Part shown: positions 42,870 to 52,890 of the stretch, piece by piece
Numbering within the stretch: position 1 is the stretch's first letter
Layout of the letters: every line of letters starts with the position of its first letter
From: Mycolicibacterium moriokaense
GTDB taxonomy: Bacteria; Actinomycetota; Actinomycetes; Mycobacteriales; Mycobacteriaceae
Direction of reading: 5' to 3'
Assembly: GCF_003347205.1 (NCBI RefSeq)
Contig: NZ_QQBJ01000011.1
Coordinates: 186,001-250,000, forward strand
Length of the DNA: 64,000 nt
Made by a program: the position numbers and the translations under genes
The notes under the pieces: model-generated
Database searches by the model: none
The model's input: the letters and a program-made list of their open reading frames with translations, nothing else
Told to the model about the DNA's origin: nothing

Positions 42870-44027
42870 ATGTTCAAACAGCATCCTCCGGCGCCTCTTC
42901 CCGCCGCCGGCGTGGCTGCCGCGCTCGCGCCGTTCGGACAGTCGAGAATGCTGCCGCGGGAGGCCTACGTCGACCCCGCGGTGTTCGAGTGGGAGCAGCA
43001 GCACATCTTCTCCGGCTGGACCTGCGTCGGCCACGCGTCCGACCTGGCCGGCGTCGGCGCCCAGAAAGCCGTGGGCAGTGGTCGCAACGCGGTGCTGCTG
43101 GTCCGCGGCGAGGACACCGTGCGCGCGTTCGCCAACACCTGCCGACACCGCGGCCACGAACTGCTGGCGTGCAACCAGAGCACCCGCGGCCGCAGCATCG
43201 TGTGCCCGTACCACTCGTGGTCCTACAAACTCGACGGCAGCCTGCGCAACGCGCCGCACTTCTCCAAGGTCGAGGGCTTCGACGCCGACCAGTTCGGCCT
43301 CGTCGAACTGCGGTTGGTGGACTGGCACGGCTGGCTTTTCGTGGACCCGAGCGGCGAGGACGGCGACTTCGCCGAGCACGTCGCGGGCTGGGAGGACGTC
43401 GTCGCGCCGTATCGCCCGGAAGACCTGGTGGTCGTCGACCGGCACTCCTACGAGCTGGCCACCAACTGGAAGGTCATCGCCGAGAACTACCAGGAGTGCT
43501 ACCACTGCTCCACCATTCATCCCGAGCTGTCCCGGATCAGCCCGCCGACCAGCGGCGAAAACCTGCACACCGAGGGCTCCTGGATGGGCGGCTGGATGTC
43601 GATCATCGAAGGCGCCCAGACGATGTCGCTGACCGGGGCCAGCGGCGGCGTCGCCATCAAGGGACTCTCCGAGCACGAACTGCGCACCGTGATGTACGTC
43701 GTCGGCTATCCAAACCTGTTGGTGAGCCTGCACCCCGACTACGTGATGACCCATCTCATGACGCCGCTGGCGGTCGACCGCACCCATGTCGAGTGCGCGT
43801 GGGCCTTCCCCAAAGAGGTTGCCGAGCAGCCGGATTTCGACCCGTCCTATGCGGTCGAGTTCTGGGATCTGACGAATCGGCAGGACTGGGCGGCCTGCGA
43901 GTCGGTGCAGCGCGGCCTCGCCTCACCGCACGCAACGCCGGGCCCGCTGGCCCCCGACGAGGACGGCGTGTACCAGTTCGTGACGCGGGTGGCTAAGGCG
44001 TATTCCGGCGGCGCTGCTCGCGGGTAG
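42870..44027 (+). CDS. Rieske non-heme iron oxygenase, alpha subunit
   Basis: 385 residues. Rieske cluster ligands Cys91/His93 (CRH) and Cys112/His115 (CPYH). The catalytic iron motif is NYQECYHCSTIHPEL with His212 and His217, the form seen in choline, glycine-betaine and carnitine monooxygenases. A separate ferredoxin reductase is needed and none lies nearby. Next to an amine importer it may N-demethylate or hydroxylate an amine, but this is inferred. The 3' end overlaps the M28 gene by 35 bp. Confidence 0.88.
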   Translation: MFKQHPPAPLPAAGVAAALAPFGQSRMLPREAYVDPAVFEWEQQHIFSGWTCVGHASDLAGVGAQKAVGSGRNAVLLVRGEDTVRAFANTCRHRGHELLACNQSTRGRSIVCPYHSWSYKLDGSLRNAPHFSKVEGFDADQFGLVELRLVDWHGWLFVDPSGEDGDFAEHVAGWEDVVAPYRPEDLVVVDRHSYELATNWKVIAENYQECYHCSTIHPELSRISPPTSGENLHTEGSWMGGWMSIIEGAQTMSLTGASGGVAIKGLSEHELRTVMYVVGYPNLLVSLHPDYVMTHLMTPLAVDRTHVECAWAFPKEVAEQPDFDPSYAVEFWDLTNRQDWAACESVQRGLASPHATPGPLAPDEDGVYQFVTRVAKAYSGGAARG

Positions 44028-45510
44028 GAACACCGTTGGCGCCCTCGATCGAATGGGCATAGGTGCCGACCGCGAACGCCACGCCGGGCCCCGTCACGGC
44101 AAGCGCGTCACGACTGACGTTGTCGACGGTGTCACCGGGCAGTCGGTAATTGCGGTCGAACGCGACGCCTGCCGTGCCACCCCAGAGCCGGGCCTGCAAC
44201 GTCGTCTTACGCTGCGCCGCACCGGTTGTCGTGCCGCCGATTGGTACCCCCGCCTCGAGGAAGGGCGTGTAGTCCGCGCTGCCCAGCGGCATGTCGGCTG
44301 GCCGCACCCCGGCCAAGTTCAGATAGCCGGCGAGCGTGCGTTCGACACCCGCCGAGCCGATCGGAACGGTGTCGGCGGGCACGGCCGGGTTGGCCTGACC
44401 GGACTGATCGCCGTCATAGGTGAAATAGCCCGCGTTGGGCGACCCCAGCATGTCGAAGTCGAGGTACAGCGCGATGTCGTTGAGGCCGTCGCGGTCCAGG
44501 CCCTCGACGTAGTTCATCGACCCGGCGGGCACCGACTCGTCGGAACCCCAGAAGGCGAACCGTACCGCGTTGGCGACGGACGGCCGCGCGCCGAGGGCGG
44601 TCGCGGTCTCCATCAGCGCGGCCACCCCGGTCCCGTCGTCGTTGATACCGGGGCTCTTCGCTGCGCTCGCCAGATGCGCGCCGACCATCACCACGTTGTG
44701 CGTGTCACCGGTCTTCGTCTGTGCCAGCACATTTCGCGACTTCACCATGGCGGCCTTGGCGTCGAGCGTCAGCAGCACCGGCGCCGTCGTGCGCCGCAGC
44801 GCCGCGTCGGTGTCGGCGTCGATCACCGCGACCGGCACCGTCAGCCCGCGGTAGTAACCAGGGGCGAACAACCCTGCGGAGCGCGTCGACGCGCCCGCGC
44901 TTGCCACGAGCAGCCCGACGGCGCCGCGCGCGACGGCGGCGTTCTGCTTGTCGACCACCGAGCAACCGCTGTCGTCGACGATGGCGATCGCACCCTTCAT
45001 CTTCATGTTGCCGTAGTCGGCGGCCGCGCACCCGGCGGGCTTCTCCGGGCGCAGCGTGACGGCCCGCAGGCCGCCCGACTTCGTCGGCGCCAGCAGCGAG
45101 GCCTGGTCGACTGGATAGGTGCGGCCGAGAGCGGTCAGAGTCGGCTTTCCCGGCGAGACCACGTCGAGCCGGTCGAACTCGGGCGTCTGGACATCTAAAC
45201 CCTTGTCCCGCAGCGCTTGCGCGACGTAGTCGACGCTGGCGTCGTAGCCTGGGGTGCCGACCGCGCGCGACCGGCCGTTGGCGTCGGCGATCTCCTGGAG
45301 CTTGCGCAGGTGGACATACATGCCGTCGACACCCACACGGTCCGCCAGGTCGCGCGCCGGATCCTTCGGCGGCGCTGGCGGCGACGAGCAACCGCCGAGC
45401 GCCATGGCCGCGACCGCCAGCACGACGCCCGTGGTCCGATGTCGCCGCCGGTGCGGCTCCGCGGCCCGATGTCGCCGCCGGTGCGGCTCCGCGGCCCACC
45501 GCCGCGTCAT
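43993..45510 (-). CDS. LpqL-like M28 lipoprotein with degraded active site
   Basis: 505 residues with PA insertion and M28 peptidase fold. The lipobox LGGC (Cys41) follows an unusually long, Arg/His-rich N-region built from a 10-residue repeat. Compared with its tandem paralogue, zinc ligands His279, Asp291, Glu325 and Asp353 remain. However, the HxD Asp is Ala281, the general base is Asp324 instead of Glu, and the last His ligand is Arg456. It is probably a non-catalytic or altered peptidase homologue. Its start overlaps the paralogue stop (ATGA). Confidence 0.88.
   Translation of the reverse strand: MTRRWAAEPHRRRHRAAEPHRRRHRTTGVVLAVAAMALGGCSSPPAPPKDPARDLADRVGVDGMYVHLRKLQEIADANGRSRAVGTPGYDASVDYVAQALRDKGLDVQTPEFDRLDVVSPGKPTLTALGRTYPVDQASLLAPTKSGGLRAVTLRPEKPAGCAAADYGNMKMKGAIAIVDDSGCSVVDKQNAAVARGAVGLLVASAGASTRSAGLFAPGYYRGLTVPVAVIDADTDAALRRTTAPVLLTLDAKAAMVKSRNVLAQTKTGDTHNVVMVGAHLASAAKSPGINDDGTGVAALMETATALGARPSVANAVRFAFWGSDESVPAGSMNYVEGLDRDGLNDIALYLDFDMLGSPNAGYFTYDGDQSGQANPAVPADTVPIGSAGVERTLAGYLNLAGVRPADMPLGSADYTPFLEAGVPIGGTTTGAAQRKTTLQARLWGGTAGVAFDRNYRLPGDTVDNVSRDALAVTGPGVAFAVGTYAHSIEGANGVPTREQRRRNTP
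45436..45495. repeat. Perfect 2 x 30-bp tandem repeat in the signal-peptide region
   Basis: Units 45436-45465 and 45466-45495 are identical. In frame they encode AAEPHRRRHR twice (residues 6-25) before the hydrophobic core of the lipoprotein signal. Copy number probably varies among strains. Confidence 0.85.
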
Positions 45511-47024
45511 GACTTGCCGAGTACGTGGCGGGTGCGGTCGTCGCGGATCGGCACGCCGTTGCGGCCGCTCTCATCCTGCGCGTAGATGCCGACACCGTAG
45601 GCGACCCCGGAGCCGTTGATCTCGAGGGCTTTTCGGTCGACGTGGTCGATGGTGTCGGTCTTCTTGTGATAGTTCGGGTCGAACGGCTCGTCGGCCTTGC
45701 CGCCCCACAGCTCCGCCTGCTGCTCCGTCATCTTCTCCTCGGCGCCGGAGAACAGGCCGCCGGCCGGGACACCGGCCTGGGTGAAGCCGTCGTAGTCGGA
45801 ACGGCCGTCGAACCCGGTGTCCTGCGCCGTCTCACCCGCATCCTTGAGGTAGGCCACCAGCGTGCGTTCGATGCCCGCCGAGCCTTCGGGCACCCGCGGG
45901 TTGGGCTCGCGCGGGCCAGGCGGCAGCGACTGGTCGCCGTCGTAGGTCAGGTAGCCGGGGTTCGGCGAGCCCAGCATGTCGAAGTTCAGATACAGCGCGA
46001 TGTCCTTGAGCTGGTCTTCGTTCAGCGACTGGACGTAGTTGTTGGAGCCCTTCAAACCCAGCTCCTCGGCGCCCCAGAAGCCGAACCGCACGGCGTTCTG
46101 CACCTGCGGCGACGGGCCGAGCTGCAGCGCGGTTTCCAGTACGGCGGCCACACCGGAGCCGTTGTCGTTGATGCCGGGGCCTTCCGGCACGCTGTCCAGA
46201 TGCGCGCCGACCATCACCACGTTGGCGGTGGAACCGGTCTTCGTCTGGGCGATCACGTTGTGGGTCTTCTCCACCCGCACACCGGCGTTGAGCTTCAAGG
46301 TGGTCTCACCGGGTGCGCCGCGCAGCCGCTCGCCGGTGGCCTTGGTGACGCTGACGACCGGGATCTTCGGATTGGCGTCCTCGCCGAGGGTGCCGCCCAT
46401 CTCGTCGCCGTCCTCGTTGTTGGCGACGATCAGCGCGACGGCGCCGCGCTCGGCCGCCACCGACTGCTTCTGCGAGAACTGGCATGTGCCGCGATCCACC
46501 AGCACGACCGCGCCCGCGACGGGCAGCCCGTCGTAGTCGGACGCGGTGCATCCCGGCGAATCCTCGACGGGCGCGGCGACCAGCGGACCGGAGACGCCCG
46601 CGTCGGGGGTGCCGATGGTGAACTGCAGCGGTTTGGCCTCGATCGCGGCGCCGCCGACGGTGAGTTGCGGGTCATCGGCGAATGCCAACCGCACCTCGAA
46701 CTCCGGGGTCTGCACGTCGAACCCCTTGTCACGCAGCGCATTGGCCACGTAGTCGGCGCTGGCGTCGTAGCCAGCGGTGCCCAGCGCCCGGTTCCCGTCG
46801 TGGGCGTCGGCGATTTCCTGCAGTTTCTGCAGGTGCGCCATCATCGCGTCGGCGGTGACCCGGTCACTCAGCGTCGCCGCGTATTCGGCCGCCGCGGCCG
46901 AGGCCGCCGGCGACGAGGGCGGATTGGCGGCCTCCTTGGCGGGCTTGCCGCCGCAACCGCCGAACGCGGCGACGGCCACCACCGCCAAGACCCCGGCCGA
47001 TACCCGGCGCAATCTGTGCCCCAT
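45507..47024 (-). CDS. lpqL: LpqL-like M28 aminopeptidase lipoprotein
   Basis: 505 residues. Lipobox FGGC (Cys24), a PA domain about 130-250, and an M28 zinc aminopeptidase domain with a full active site: His275-Leu-Asp277, Asp287, Glu320 (base), Glu321, Asp349 and His453. It is anchored outside the membrane and should release N-terminal residues from peptides. ATG 47024 lies 7 nt below TAACGT and is preferred to the GTG at 47033. M. tuberculosis has a single lpqL beside thiG; here two copies lie in tandem and the locus has been split. Confidence 0.9.
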   Translation of the reverse strand: MGHRLRRVSAGVLAVVAVAAFGGCGGKPAKEAANPPSSPAASAAAAEYAATLSDRVTADAMMAHLQKLQEIADAHDGNRALGTAGYDASADYVANALRDKGFDVQTPEFEVRLAFADDPQLTVGGAAIEAKPLQFTIGTPDAGVSGPLVAAPVEDSPGCTASDYDGLPVAGAVVLVDRGTCQFSQKQSVAAERGAVALIVANNEDGDEMGGTLGEDANPKIPVVSVTKATGERLRGAPGETTLKLNAGVRVEKTHNVIAQTKTGSTANVVMVGAHLDSVPEGPGINDNGSGVAAVLETALQLGPSPQVQNAVRFGFWGAEELGLKGSNNYVQSLNEDQLKDIALYLNFDMLGSPNPGYLTYDGDQSLPPGPREPNPRVPEGSAGIERTLVAYLKDAGETAQDTGFDGRSDYDGFTQAGVPAGGLFSGAEEKMTEQQAELWGGKADEPFDPNYHKKTDTIDHVDRKALEINGSGVAYGVGIYAQDESGRNGVPIRDDRTRHVLGKS

Positions 47025-47031
47025 CGCGCCC

Positions 47032-47037
47032 ACGTTA
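47032..47037 (-). promoter_or_regulatory. -10 element TAACGT of the lpqL-like pair
   Basis: TAACGT on the minus strand, 7 nt before ATG 47024; leaderless start. Likely promoter for both M28 genes. Confidence 0.6.
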
Positions 47038-47080
47038 GCCGCTGCCGCTCATGATTCGATGATTCGCTTGCAAGCGACGC

Positions 47081-47797
47081 TCATGCGTCCCGCCGATTAA
47101 TCGTGACCAGCGCCGCGACGAACACCGCGACCACCACGACCGCGAAGTAGACGATCGATCCCGCCGCGCCCCACGTCATGGCGTAGTAGGGATAGAGCCA
47201 TTGCACGCCGGTGAACGTGAACGCGTTGCCGAACGGTAGGTACGGCCCCACCTGCTGACCGATGTTGGGCATGTTGCCCAGCAGGGGCTCGGTGACCAGC
47301 GGCCACAGCAACAGCAGCGCCACCGCGCCCGCCGAGGCCCGCAGCAGCGCGCCCACCGCGACTCCGAGCACCGCCGCCAGCGCCGCATACAGCGCGATGG
47401 CCCCGGCCAGCCAGACGTCGACGGTCGAGCTTGCCACCAGCATCGAGGCCAGCACGATCACCGCAGCGTAGGCGCTGGAGAACGCAGCTGCGACAACCGC
47501 TTTGGCGACGAGCACCAGCGTGCGGTTCGGCACCGCCATGAAGGTGGTGCGGATCAGGCCGCTGCGGAACTCGTTGGTCACCGTCAGCGCCGACAGGATC
47601 ATCAGCACGGGCACGCCGAAGACGGCGACGCCCATCGCGGCCCGCTGCGGCTCCAGCGGGCCCGGACCGTAGAACGCCGACGCCTGCATCGCCGCCAGCC
47701 CCAGGCTCAGCACCGCCACCGCGAGCGCCGACCACATCGGCGAGCGGGTGGTCGACAGCTTGATCCGTTCGGCGTTCAGCACCGCCATCGCGCTCAT
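47081..47797 (-). CDS. ABC-2 type transporter permease
   Basis: 238 residues, six membrane segments, with the ABC-2 pattern of NEFRSGLIRTTFMAVPNRTLVLVAKAVV between helices 2 and 3. It starts in an ATGA overlap with the ATPase gene. The pair resembles antibiotic or lantibiotic exporters of the bcrA/B kind. Substrate unknown. Confidence 0.87.
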   Translation of the reverse strand: MSAMAVLNAERIKLSTTRSPMWSALAVAVLSLGLAAMQASAFYGPGPLEPQRAAMGVAVFGVPVLMILSALTVTNEFRSGLIRTTFMAVPNRTLVLVAKAVVAAAFSSAYAAVIVLASMLVASSTVDVWLAGAIALYAALAAVLGVAVGALLRASAGAVALLLLWPLVTEPLLGNMPNIGQQVGPYLPFGNAFTFTGVQWLYPYYAMTWGAAGSIVYFAVVVVAVFVAALVTINRRDA

Positions 47798-48696
47798 GTC
47801 GCCGCCCGGTACTGCACAGCGTCCTCGGTCAGCTTCAGGTACGCGTCCTCCAGCGACACCTGCTCTGTGGCCAACTCGTGCAGAACGATTCCGTTGCGGG
47901 CCGCCAACTCGCCCACCACCTCGCTCGCCGCGCCGCGGACCATCAGCACCGACGCGGCCGCGTCGTCGTCCACCTCGATGCCCGCCTCGGCCAGCACCGT
48001 GCGCAACATGTCCAGTTGTGGGCTGCGCACCCGGACGGCGTCGGCGCGGCCGACGAACTCGCCGACCGTCGTCGATGCGATCAACTTGCCCCGCCCGATC
48101 ACCACCAGCCGGTCGGCCGTATTGGCCATCTCGGCCAGCAGATGGCTGGACACCAGCACGGTGCGGCCTTCGCCGGCGAGCGTGCGCATCAGCGTCCGCA
48201 CCCAGCGGATGCCCTCCGGGTCGAGGCCGTTGACCGGCTCGTCGAACAGCAGCACCGGCGGGTCACCCAGCAGCGCGGCCGCGATGCCGAGTCGCTGGCT
48301 CATGCCCAGCGACAGCGTGCCCGCCTTCTTGCCTGCGACCGCGGCCAGCCCGACCATGTCGAGCACGTCGTCGACCCGGCCGACCGGCAGCCGGTGCGTG
48401 GCCGCGATCCAGCGCAGGTGCGCGCGCGCCGACCGGTTGGGATGCGTCTGCCCCGCGTCCAGCAGCGCACCCACCTGCCGCAGCGGGTCGTCGAGCTCGC
48501 GGTACGGCTTGCCTTCGATCGTCGCGGTGCCCGCAGTCGGCCGGTCCAGTCCGAGGATCAGCCGCATCGTCGTGGTCTTGCCCGCCCCGTTGGGGCCGAG
48601 AAACCCGGTGACCACGCCGGGCTCGATGGAGCAGGTCAGGTCATCCACGGCGCGGGTGCCGCCGAATACTTTGGTCAGCCCGGCCAATTCGATCAT
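47794..48696 (-). CDS. ABC transporter ATPase (DrrA/BcrA-like)
   Basis: 300 residues. Walker A GPNGAGKTTT, signature LSLGMSQRLGIAAALLGDP (a variant of LSGGQ), Walker B VLLFDEPVNGLDPEGI, H-loop VSSHLLAEM. C-terminal ~80 residues typical of ABC-2 exporters. ATG 48696 (MIELAGLTKVFGG); the open frame continues through the divergent GMC gene but is not coding there. The GMC start is 21 bp away. Confidence 0.9.
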   Translation of the reverse strand: MIELAGLTKVFGGTRAVDDLTCSIEPGVVTGFLGPNGAGKTTTMRLILGLDRPTAGTATIEGKPYRELDDPLRQVGALLDAGQTHPNRSARAHLRWIAATHRLPVGRVDDVLDMVGLAAVAGKKAGTLSLGMSQRLGIAAALLGDPPVLLFDEPVNGLDPEGIRWVRTLMRTLAGEGRTVLVSSHLLAEMANTADRLVVIGRGKLIASTTVGEFVGRADAVRVRSPQLDMLRTVLAEAGIEVDDDAAASVLMVRGAASEVVGELAARNGIVLHELATEQVSLEDAYLKLTEDAVQYRAAT

Positions 48697-48705
48697 CGGT
48701 TTCCA

Positions 48706-48711
48706 TACTGT
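48706..48711 (+). promoter_or_regulatory. -10 element TACTGT of the GMC oxidoreductase gene
   Basis: TACTGT, then 6 nt, then GTG 48718; leaderless start in the narrow divergent region. Confidence 0.6.
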
Positions 48712-48717
48712 CACCCT

Positions 48718-50226
48718 GTGGCGACGTACGACTTCATCGTGGTCGGGGCGGGCTCTGCCGGCTGCGCGGTCGCCGGCAGGCTGGCCTCGGAGTCGTCGTC
48801 GACGGTGCTGTTGATCGAAGCGGGCGGCACTGGCCGGAGCATCGCCGTTCGGGTGCCGCTGGCCTCCGTGCGTCAATGGGGCACGTCGATGGACTGGGCG
48901 TACGAAACGGGCCCAGAGCCTGGCATCGACAACCGCCGCATCGCGGCGCACAGCGGGCGCATGCTCGGCGGCACCAGCGCGATGAACGGAATGGCGTGGG
49001 TCAAAGGCAGCAGCCTCGACTACGACGGCTGGCGGCTGCCCGGCTGGTCGTGGCACGACGTGGCGCCGGTGTTCGCGCGGATCGAGCGCGGGCCGATGCG
49101 GGTCGGCCCCGTGCCCTTTCCCGACGAAGTGTCGAAACGTTTCGTCGCTGCGGCGCGGGCCGCCGGTATCGCGGCGACCGATGACATCAGCGGACCTGAA
49201 CTCGACGGCGCGGCGATCACCCCGGCCACGATCCATCGCGGCGAGCGATGGACGACTGCACGTGGCTACCTCCACGGCCAGAAGAACCTGAAAGTGATCA
49301 CCAAGGCCGAGGTACTTCGCCTGACAATCCGGCACGGCCGGGCGGTCGGTGTCGAGTATCGCCGGGGTGGCCGGGTGTACGAGTCCCTCGCCGACCGTGA
49401 AGTCGTGGTGAGCGCGGGCGCTTTCGGCACGCCAAAGCTATTGCAGCTGTCGGGTGTCGGACCGGCGGACCATCTTCGCCGGGTCGGAATCACCGCGCTC
49501 GTGGACAGCCCGCGGATCGGGCAGGGGCTGACCGACCACCCACACGTATGGGCGATCTACGGCCTTGCTCGCGGCCACCCCGGGCTCGCTGACGCGGGCA
49601 ATCCGAAATGGTTGCTGCAGTGGCTGTTACGCCGCACCGGCAAGCTTGCCAATAGCGGCGTGGAGGCGTTGGCCCATATCCGGTCCGCACCCGACGCCCC
49701 AGACTGCGACGTCCAATTGATCGTCGTTCCCGGCGATGCCTCTGCAGATCCGCGCAGCCGGAAACTTCAGCCGGCGTTGTCCGTCGGGCATTCGTACTGG
49801 ACGCCCAAGAGTCGCGGCAGCGTGATGGTTCGCTCATCCGATCCCTCGACGCCACCCGCGATCCGGTTGAACATGCTCACCGAGCGTTCCGACATCGATG
49901 CGCTCGTCAGGGCAATCGAGCGTACGCGCGAGATCACGAAGACCGAGCCACTCGCATCCGCTGTCGAGGACGAGCTGGTCCCTGGTTTCGGGACGGACGT
50001 GGAGGCGTGCATCAGAGAAACGGCGATCACGACATTCCATCCGTCCTGCAGCGTCGCGATGGGCAGCGACCCCGAAAGCGCGCTCGACGAAACGCTGCGT
50101 GTGCGCGGCGTCGAGGGGCTTCGCGTCGCGGATGCCTCCGCGCTGCCGGTGATCCCACGCGCCAACACCAACGCGCCGTCGATCATGATCGGCGAGCGGT
50201 GCGCGGATTTTCTACTCGCTCGATGA
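48718..50226 (+). CDS. GMC-family FAD oxidoreductase (choline-dehydrogenase-like)
   Basis: 502 residues. FAD motif VVGAGSAGCAVAGRLA, GMC signature 1 near HSGRMLGGTSAMNGMAWVKG, signature 2 GAFGTPKLLQLSGVGP, and catalytic His441 (TTFHPSCSVAMG) with Asn485 (PRANTNAP). Oxidises an alcohol to aldehyde; choline is possible given the family and the amine locus nearby, but not shown. Its 3' end lies in one copy of a 20-bp direct repeat. Confidence 0.88.
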   Translation: MATYDFIVVGAGSAGCAVAGRLASESSSTVLLIEAGGTGRSIAVRVPLASVRQWGTSMDWAYETGPEPGIDNRRIAAHSGRMLGGTSAMNGMAWVKGSSLDYDGWRLPGWSWHDVAPVFARIERGPMRVGPVPFPDEVSKRFVAAARAAGIAATDDISGPELDGAAITPATIHRGERWTTARGYLHGQKNLKVITKAEVLRLTIRHGRAVGVEYRRGGRVYESLADREVVVSAGAFGTPKLLQLSGVGPADHLRRVGITALVDSPRIGQGLTDHPHVWAIYGLARGHPGLADAGNPKWLLQWLLRRTGKLANSGVEALAHIRSAPDAPDCDVQLIVVPGDASADPRSRKLQPALSVGHSYWTPKSRGSVMVRSSDPSTPPAIRLNMLTERSDIDALVRAIERTREITKTEPLASAVEDELVPGFGTDVEACIRETAITTFHPSCSVAMGSDPESALDETLRVRGVEGLRVADASALPVIPRANTNAPSIMIGERCADFLLAR

Positions 50227-50237
50227 TCAGGTCGGCG
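50218..50237 (+). repeat. 20-bp direct repeat, left copy
   Basis: GCTCGATGATCAGGTCGGCG, spanning the GMC stop codon. The same 20 bases recur at 51183-51202 in the 3' end of the SGNH hydrolase gene. The 945 bp between the copies hold the coiled-coil gene. Confidence 0.8.
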
Positions 50238-50429
50238 CCCGCGCCCAATACGCGACAAGAAAGCGGCAAGGCCATGCCTAGAGTCGCGGTCATCCGGGTA
50301 CTCGATGCGCTGATCTGAGCTCGACGCAAGTGAGGCCGGCCGCGGTGGTCGCTACGTCACACGTCGTGAAAGCCAACCGCTGGACCGGCCACACGGGTCC
50401 ACCCGGGTCTTCAGGAGGGAAAACTCGTC

Positions 50430-51164
50430 GTGACGAATGGATCTACCCGCACGTTCGCCCGCAGTTTCATGGGCTACTCTCCCGCCGCGGTTGACGCCGC
50501 CCTCGAGGCGCTCACCGCCAAGCAGCAGTTCCTGGTCAACGATGTCGAGAGCTTGCGAGCTCGGCTGGGGGAACGTGACCGAGAAGTCGGCGTGCTGCGC
50601 ACGGAGTTGGCTGACCTGGTCGAGACCTCACCGTCGCCGCACGCCGTGCAACGCCGGATGGCCGATATGCTGCGCCGCGCCGTTGATGACGCCTCCCAGA
50701 TGCAGGCCGACGCACGAACCGAAGCACAGGCGCTGATCGCCGAAGCGAAGGAGGAGGCCGAGGCCGAGCGGCGAGCGCACCAGGAGGCGGTGGCGGACCT
50801 GACCGCCGAGCGCGACGCCCTCGCGGCGCAATACGAGCAGACCAAGAAGGACCAGGACGCCGAATTGGCCGGGATGCGGGCCGAGGCCCGCTCAGAGCTC
50901 GACGGGGCGCGACACGACGCCCAAGAAGCGCGTGAGCAGCTCATCGCCGACGCCAAGCAAGAAGCCGAGTTCTACCGCGAGCAGGCCCAGCGGGCGGTGC
51001 ACGAGGCGCGCCAGACACGGATCAAGGTTCTCGAACAACTGATGAGCGTCTATCGCGACCTGGACAAGGTCCCCGCCGCTCTCGAGGCGGCCTATCGGGA
51101 AGCAGAAGATTCGTCGGAGGCACACGCCGAGGCGCTGCCGGATCGCGAGGCCAAGGCCGGCTGA
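50430..51164 (+). CDS. Coiled-coil protein with DivIVA-like N-terminus
   Basis: 244 residues. N-terminus FARSFMGYSPAAVDAALEALTAKQQFLVNDVESLRARL resembles the membrane-binding start of DivIVA/Wag31/SepIVA proteins (GYxxxxVD). Almost all the rest is Ala/Glu/Arg-rich coiled coil (about 30-215). A strong AGGAGGG site lies 12 nt before the GTG. A structural role at the envelope or septum is plausible but unproven. It lies between the 20-bp direct repeats. Confidence 0.8.
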   Translation: MTNGSTRTFARSFMGYSPAAVDAALEALTAKQQFLVNDVESLRARLGERDREVGVLRTELADLVETSPSPHAVQRRMADMLRRAVDDASQMQADARTEAQALIAEAKEEAEAERRAHQEAVADLTAERDALAAQYEQTKKDQDAELAGMRAEARSELDGARHDAQEAREQLIADAKQEAEFYREQAQRAVHEARQTRIKVLEQLMSVYRDLDKVPAALEAAYREAEDSSEAHAEALPDREAKAG

Positions 51165-51171
51165 CGTGGTG

Positions 51172-52886
<1,715 letters not shown>

Positions 52887-52890
<4 letters not shown>

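Noticed and set aside
50227-50429. Short ORF reading to 50318 after the GMC gene
   Set aside because: Out-of-frame with GMC, no ribosome-binding site or domain; the 203-bp gap holds only the repeat copy and the promoter region of the coiled-coil gene.
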